Assembly (NCBI GenBank): GCA_036897095.1
Contig: JAYMSP010001180.1
Location: 1-35,180 of the forward strand
Direction: 5' to 3'
Origin: Plantago elongata
Lineage: Eukaryota; Streptophyta; Magnoliopsida; Lamiales; Plantaginaceae
Length of the DNA stretch: 35,180 nucleotides
How positions within the stretch are numbered: position 1 is the stretch's first letter; each line of letters begins with the position of its first letter. Both the position numbers and the translations under genes were made by a program. The notes under the pieces were generated by a model. That model saw only the letters and a program-made list of their open reading frames with translations. It made no database searches and was not told where the DNA came from. Shown here in pieces: positions 30,274-35,180 of the stretch.

Positions 30274-33215
30274 TCATTCCGAGGCTTGAGAAGTCCCCTC
30301 TCTGGTGGCCTCCTTTGTCTTCTCGGCTTCATGCCTCTTCTTCATCTTCTCAAAGTACTTCAGAGCTTCGGCCATCATGTCTAGCTCCGGATGTCCGACG
30401 ACTGGAGCCGAAAGTGTCAACCAGTTCTGCTTATGCTCAGAATACATTTCGAGAGGGACCAAGAGGTACTGTAGCAGTGTATCGGGCACAAACTCCGGAC
30501 GAAAAGGACCCCCATGGTTGAACTTCAAATCAGCTGTCTCTGAGGTAACCAGCTCCACGAACTCATCTTTCATCAGTTCGGCATCATCCAGGGGTTCTCT
30601 AGTGAAGCGAGTGCCATCCAAATTATTGTAAGCACTTATGCCCTCGGACTTCGGATCAAAATTACCTGGAAATATCATCTTCAGCTGAAGTTGGCCTATG
30701 GCAGCTTTGAAGCCCTCACTTCGGGCATCGTCTCTAGTGGCCCAGAGATAGAAATTGCAAGAAGGCGAAGCAAGGAAGTCTCGAACAGCCTCCATTCAAG
30801 TCTTCTATAGATTGAGGAGCATTTGATCTTTGAAGCTTCAGGTCAGCTCCATGAAGTCCCATAAGCCCTTCTCAAGCACTTTATAGTCGGTCCCGACTTT
30901 AGTCATATCATGTGCTAGGTCATTTTGATTCTCAACAAGCTTCCTCATCTCCGAGGACACAGTTAGGAACTTCATCTTGTAATCCTGATACTTCCCTTCC
31001 ATCTCCTCCACACCGGCTTTCTCTCCAGCCACAACAGTGCAAGCCCGGACAGCAGCAGTCAGCTGCATTGAATATAGGTTTGAAAGGATTAGCATTATAA
31101 CATTGGACAACAAATAAAATGCAAGTTTAGGTACTTCCGATGTCTTACCTTCATGATTGCCTCAGCCAGTTCGCCTATCCTCTCCACCTCATTCATGGCC
31201 ACCATTCGGGTCATCTCAGCCTCTAAGTTGTCATACAGGCTGGGGAACTCAAGGGCCTTACCTTTTCCCTTCTTTTCTGGGGGAATTGGACCTTCGGATC
31301 CCTTTTGAATCCGAACACTGCCTTCGTGGCAGAAGATCCGGATGGCTTGGCAGTTCCGGAGCAAACAGGCTTGGGAGGATTTTTGGCATCAACAGTCTTT
31401 CTAGTCGTGGTCTTACCCTACTTCTGAGTGGGCATTTTCATCGGATCATGACCCTGGTGGACCAGAGTCAGATTCTGGTTCCAGAATATGGCAGTGTTGA
31501 TGGGCTCTTCCATAGGAAAGGTAGTGGAGACCTTGATGGTGCGGCACCACAATTTATCCGAGATCTCTTGCTCCTGGTCCTCTTTATGTTTCCTCTTCAA
31601 CTCTAACAAAGCCGATATGATATACTCAAACGAAAAATCTGGAAGGAAAACATACTGGTTAGATCTGAGAGAAAGAGCATCCATGATATCTACACTTTAA
31701 CATATTTTCAAGATACCAAGCAAGAGACAGAAACAATCAAGCAAGCTTCGAATATCTACTTGCCCGGCCCTGTCACTAACCAAAGACATGTTTCAGATTG
31801 TCGTAGTAGCATTCCGCGGCCAGTCCATTCAGATAGGGCAAAGGTTGACATATCAACTCCATGAAGAAGTATTCTTAGGTCCGATGCTTTTTTCGGAGAC
31901 CTTGCATCCACCCAAGTAAGTTCCATGTCGGAGTACGGGTAAAAGTGTAAGTCTCCCAAGAGAAGACCCAAGGGAATACCCATTTTTCCCGGCTTAATTC
32001 GGACTGACACACCCCAAGAGCTAGGCGGACAAAGAAGAATTTCCGCCACCATTCTACACCGAGAGATGAGATCGGATCCTCAAAAAAGGCATACCCAGAC
32101 CGAACTAAGAATGAGTAGAAGTTCAAATGGGATTCACTGGCCTTGATCTCGACTAGCATCCGAAGGTTGGTTGTATTTAGGGCGATCCCCAGATGCTTGC
32201 ACAGGACGCTGAAGCACATCAAGTTGCCAAAGAGTTTGCGATGATCTGGTGCGGACTTAGATTGAGATCGTTGAGATTTCGAAGAAATTGGGGAGCAACA
32301 TGAGTCTCATTCCGCAGTAAAGCGAGACCTCATAGACCGCCATACACCCTTCCGGTGGGTTATAGAAGGCATGTTGTGGATCCGGAGCAATCAACTCCAG
32401 TGACTCGGGGATCTCATATTTAGCTCGGATCTCTTTTAACCTCTCGACAGTATCTCGCTGGCCCTAGTTGAAGAGTGTTAACCAAATTCATTTTTCCAGC
32501 AATGTTCGATGCACAACGTCATCCTTACTCCTCGGGTATTTGATCTCATAGACCCATCACTTGACGTCCCTTTGGATGGACCAATTTGGCCTTCTTCATC
32601 CTCTCCCTTTTCTATGGCCTCTGCACACTTGGTGGTTTCAACTCTCTCTCTTCATCTTCATCATCTTTTTCCTCCTCCTCTTCCTTCGGAACAGGTTCCG
32701 GAGGTGCTTCAGCAGCCGGGGACTCTTCTTCTTCCAAGTGTATTACTTGGATAGTTCGGAAGGGGGTCATTGGACGTATCCTCCACCATCTCGACTAAGG
32801 ATTCCTGACGATCCAGGATAAAGGGTAATTGGTAAGGACAGATACGTGTATTATAACCCAGACTACTTCATAAGAGACCGACCTCTAGAGGAAGATCACC
32901 ACCATCGGATTCGGAGGCAGTCCCAACCTCTCGTGTGGTCATCTCGTGGGTCGTCAATGCTTGAGAAGGAACCCGAGTAATCCTGGCGATCCGGATCCTT
33001 GGAACCAGTTACTAAAAGGTGGCATGAAGGACTACTTACCTCCATCTCCACATCTATTTCTATAGGCCCCTTCTCATGTCCTTGCTCTTCCGCAACATCA
33101 TCAGCCTCGATGTCAATTCGTTCTTCCGTACTGACGGAGTACGAATTGGTATCCGAAGTGCCTGGGTCCCATAGTTGCGATCTTCGGGTACGTTCTGGCT
33201 ATCACTATCAGACAT
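30274..33215 (-). pseudogene. Antisense accessory gene 1 of the Tat element (multi-exon, Transposase_28-like)
   Basis: Reads from ATG 33215 (MSDSDSQNVPED, Ser/acidic) to a stop at 30274. Recognisable parts in order: acidic exon ending at a GAG|GTAAG donor (33040/33039); a second acidic stretch (EEEESPAAEAPPEP, EEEEEKDDEDEERE, about 32760-32640); YEIPESLELIAPDP...CMAVYEVSLYCGMR; MCFSVLCKHLGIALNTTNLR, GYAFFEDPISSLG and WWRKFFFVRLALG (32460-31950); a basic linker; a coiled coil (LYDNLEAEMTRMVAMNEVE, donor at about 31150; acceptor TATTCAATGCAG then LTAAVRACTVVAGE); and a C-terminal domain (30795-30274). The middle resembles Pfam 'putative gypsy type transposon' (Transposase_28), known from plant elements; its function is unknown. 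Several frameshifts and stops (e.g. at about 32270, 31418). Exon limits are approximate. Confidence 0.6.
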
Positions 33216-34197
33216 CCTAGGAAGGTAGGGAAGGATAAGTCTAATGGGTCAGAGACGACCTAGGCAAGAAATACACGAAGATTTTGTCCAAGACACTTAT
33301 CTTCGAACCCTAGTTTCGGATTTCTTAATCCTAAATTAGTTCGGAGTTAGTTAGCTCATTCAGTTCTCTACGGGTTACCCCTACTTGACTATTCGTGTTC
33401 AGTATTCTTGGATACTTCCGATTGAATATGAGTACCCAATTTAACGATACATACAAGCAAGGGTACGACACTTACAGTAATAGAGAACTAGATAGTTAAC
33501 ATGCATTCCTGAAGTAAAAGGCATAGAGATTCGGATACTTACTTGAGTTAATTCGAAGATTGGATAGAAGGTAGGTTTTTCTTCGGAAGTCTCAGGTGTT
33601 TTGCTTCGTATGCTCAATCACTCACAAATCAACTCTTTAGAATAACATTGCAAATGACACTAACGAATAATTTGAAAATCCAACCGCCTCGAAGATCGTG
33701 CCCACGATCTAACCGCCCACTACTTTTCATCCAACGGTTGGGAACATTTGGGAAGTTGAAAAGACATATTCGGACATTGACACATTTATCGACGTTTGGT
33801 ATCCCTCGGATGCCACATACCTTCAGATAAGGATTACTTTGGATATGACTAAACCCAAAAATCGAGATATGATGGACTTTTTTATTCCTCGTTAAGATTA
33901 TTCACTTCGGATACTTTTCACCCATTCATCTCGATTTTTATCTTCGGGTCGCGAATGAACCTAAGAACTCTATTTGCTTCAGATTGTCGAATCATTTCAC
34001 AACACAATGGCACAAGGAGTTGTTTGAATGGACAAGGCATCAATTTGGATTCCACAAACACAAAATTTGATATATGTAAAACTAGTACATATATCCGGAG
34101 GATCATCCAAGTTCAAACGGAGCAAAATAAAGATTAATAAGTTATAGAAGTTGAATGATACCAGTCCGAAATAACAAAAGATGTAAAATTTAAATTT
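33216..34197. other. Spacer between the two antisense genes
   Basis: No supported gene; frames here are short and unrelated. It would contain the promoter of antisense gene 1, but I see no clear TATA box within 150 bases of 33215. Repeats of ATTCGGATACTT/CTTCGGATACTT-type motifs occur at 33531 and 33905. Confidence 0.45.
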
Positions 34198-34805
34198 TTA
34201 ACGGGGCATACCCCGTCCTGAACCTGCTGGAGCATCCGTACTAGATTCCTGGGTCTCCACGTTGTTAGTTGGACCTGCCTCCGCCTCCCTTTGAGCTTGC
34301 GCCTTTCTCCCCACCTCCCTCTTGCTCTTCTTGCAAGCACGTGCTTGCATGAGCTTGGCCTTCCGACCAATTTCTCGTATCTCCCAAAGAGCTCGCACGG
34401 GGCACATGAAATCACGCAAGACCGGATCCAGAATCACCGGATCAGCAGAAGTGCCCTCGCCCAGATATAGCGGAGAATGCCACACCCCGCAATCACAGTT
34501 GATCAGGTCACGCCATCCTTCATAGCCAGGAAAAATGGGTGGATTCGGTCAGATCAGGAGCCGGGGCTGGAACTGGCATAGGAGTAAAGGTGCGAGCAGC
34601 GTACTCATTTTGGTAGTGTGCCAGCGTGATGGTCCGGAGCAATTCTTCGACATCCTGCATGCAAAAATTCAACGTAAGTTACTTTGGATCCGAATTTACC
34701 CTCGTTTTCGAAGGTATTGAGATCTGAAGACCAAGCCCGAAATTAGAATTTACCTCGGTTAATTTCTTCGCTTCGGATAGGTTACTTTCTCTTGGTGCGA
34801 TGGTG
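34198..34805 (-). pseudogene. Antisense accessory gene 2 of the Tat element (two exons)
   Basis: Exon 1 (about 34805-34754) encodes PRESNLSEAKKLTE and ends GAG|GTAAATT. A 99-base intron (34753-34655), containing an in-frame TAA, ends TTTTTGCATGCAG. Exon 2 continues in the same phase with DVEELLRTITLAHYQNEYAA and a Pro-rich stretch (PMPVPAPAPD). After a one-base frameshift near 34540 come GYEGWRDLINCDCGVWHSPL, YLGEGTSADPVILDPVL and a basic Lys/Arg/Ala-rich tail to a stop at 34198. There is no ATG at the expected start: the codon in ACCATCGC (34799-34801) is ATC. Function unknown; I recognise no family. The basic tail could bind nucleic acid. Confidence 0.5.
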
Positions 34806-34826
34806 AAAAATGAAAGTGACTGCCCC

Positions 34827-34836
34827 CTATTTATAG
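34827..34836 (-). promoter_or_regulatory. TATA box upstream of antisense gene 2
   Basis: The minus strand reads CTATAAATAGGGGG, about 25 bases before the first coding-like codons, so a transcript from it would have almost no leader. The core is nearly palindromic (CTATTTATAG on plus), so direction is inferred from the downstream exon. Confidence 0.5.
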
Positions 34837-35136
34837 GAGGACAATTTTGGCAGCACAAGCATTTATAGCTATTTACTTGTTCAGATCCACCATTAATTTG
34901 TTTGATCCAACGATCACAGTATAATTAAGGAGATGAAAAGACATAATTGTTCAGCCCAATCGTCGCACAGGACGTTGCTCCACTATTCAAGCAATCACTT
35001 TGGATGTCTTAACATCCGGATGACAAACATATCCTTTCAGATATATATCAGTTCGGACGTTCAAGAAGTGTCTCTTAGAATTAAGTACTTCTTTTCTTAG
35101 AATTACAGTCCGAAGTCTTCTACTTCGGAATGTAAG

Positions 35137-35154
35137 AAATTGGGGGGGGGGGGG
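35137..35154 (+). other. Poly-G polypurine tract at the 3' end of the Tat element
   Basis: GAAATT followed by 13 G (35142-35154) is the expected polypurine tract before the 3' LTR. The following 26 bases (TTTCCTCC, then A-rich) do not begin with TG, so either the LTR start is altered or the sequence is unreliable after the homopolymer at the window edge. Confidence 0.5.
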
Positions 35155-35180
35155 TTTCCTCCAAAAAAAATTTAAAAACC

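Larger units (their letters stand above)
25940..35180 (+). mobile_element. Tat-type (Retand-like) Ty3-Gypsy element, 5'-truncated, with antisense accessory genes
   Basis: Starts inside protease at 25940 and runs PR tail, RT, RNase H, second (archaeal-type) RNase H, integrase (ends 29711), then a long 3' region with two opposite-strand genes and a poly-G polypurine tract at 35142-35154. The second RNase H (aRH) after the first and the long 3' accessory region mark the Tat lineage; Retand and Grande are known members with antisense ORFs. LTR, primer site and gag are missing on the left, though a Tat-like LTR piece lies at 13436-13891. The 3' LTR should begin at or beyond the right edge. Confidence 0.8.

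Noticed and set aside
32509..32821. Plus-strand frames rich in Ser/Phe
   Set aside because: They are the reverse of the acidic Glu-rich exon of antisense gene 1.

Overview
The window reads as intergenic DNA from a flowering plant, probably a eudicot; the sequence does not let me name the species. There are no bacterial operons. It is a layered set of decayed transposable elements: Ty3/Gypsy LTR retrotransposons of the Tekay/Del chromovirus type and of the Tat type, a Mutator-like DNA transposon (MULE), an LTR element with no coding interior, and one short exon-like piece with a GRF-type zinc finger. Every multi-domain coding region I could follow carries stops or frameshifts, so nothing here looks like an intact host gene.

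Left to right. 1-5251 (minus): 5' half of Tekay copy A, with the start of protease, gag, an extra coiled-coil ORF upstream of gag, the initiator-Met tRNA primer site and a 2.8-kb LTR. 5252-7626 (plus): a broken MULE transposase. 7627-8220: a short stretch holding the GRF finger exon on the minus strand. 8221-10965 (minus): an LTR element whose interior is only about 0.4 kb, so no gag or pol. 10966-13435: AT-rich then purine-rich sequence with a small MITE-like inverted-repeat element and no recognised gene. 13436-13891 (plus): part of a Tat-like LTR with a TATA box.

13892-25440 (minus): a complete but dead Tekay element, ordered on its own strand as LTR B, primer site, coiled-coil ORF, gag, protease, RT, RNase H, integrase, chromodomain, polypurine tract, LTR C. 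LTR B also serves as the 3' LTR of a second Tekay copy, of which only the polypurine tract, chromodomain and integrase tail remain (25441-25939). 25940-35180 (plus): a Tat-type element that starts abruptly inside protease and runs through RT, RNase H, a second RNase H and integrase. It is followed by about 5 kb of 3' accessory DNA carrying two degenerate genes on the opposite strand, and by a poly-G polypurine tract at the window edge.

The best candidates for something little described are: (1) the coiled-coil/acidic ORF between primer site and gag, present in both Tekay copies; (2) the two antisense genes in the Tat element, one resembling the Pfam 'putative gypsy type transposon' domain and one with its own TATA box and a phase-preserving intron; (3) the GRF finger fragment between MULE and LTR element; (4) the coding-free LTR element. 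The Tekay tandem, the mosaic LTR B and the abrupt Tekay/Tat junction suggest LTR recombination followed by a large deletion inside a nested insertion.
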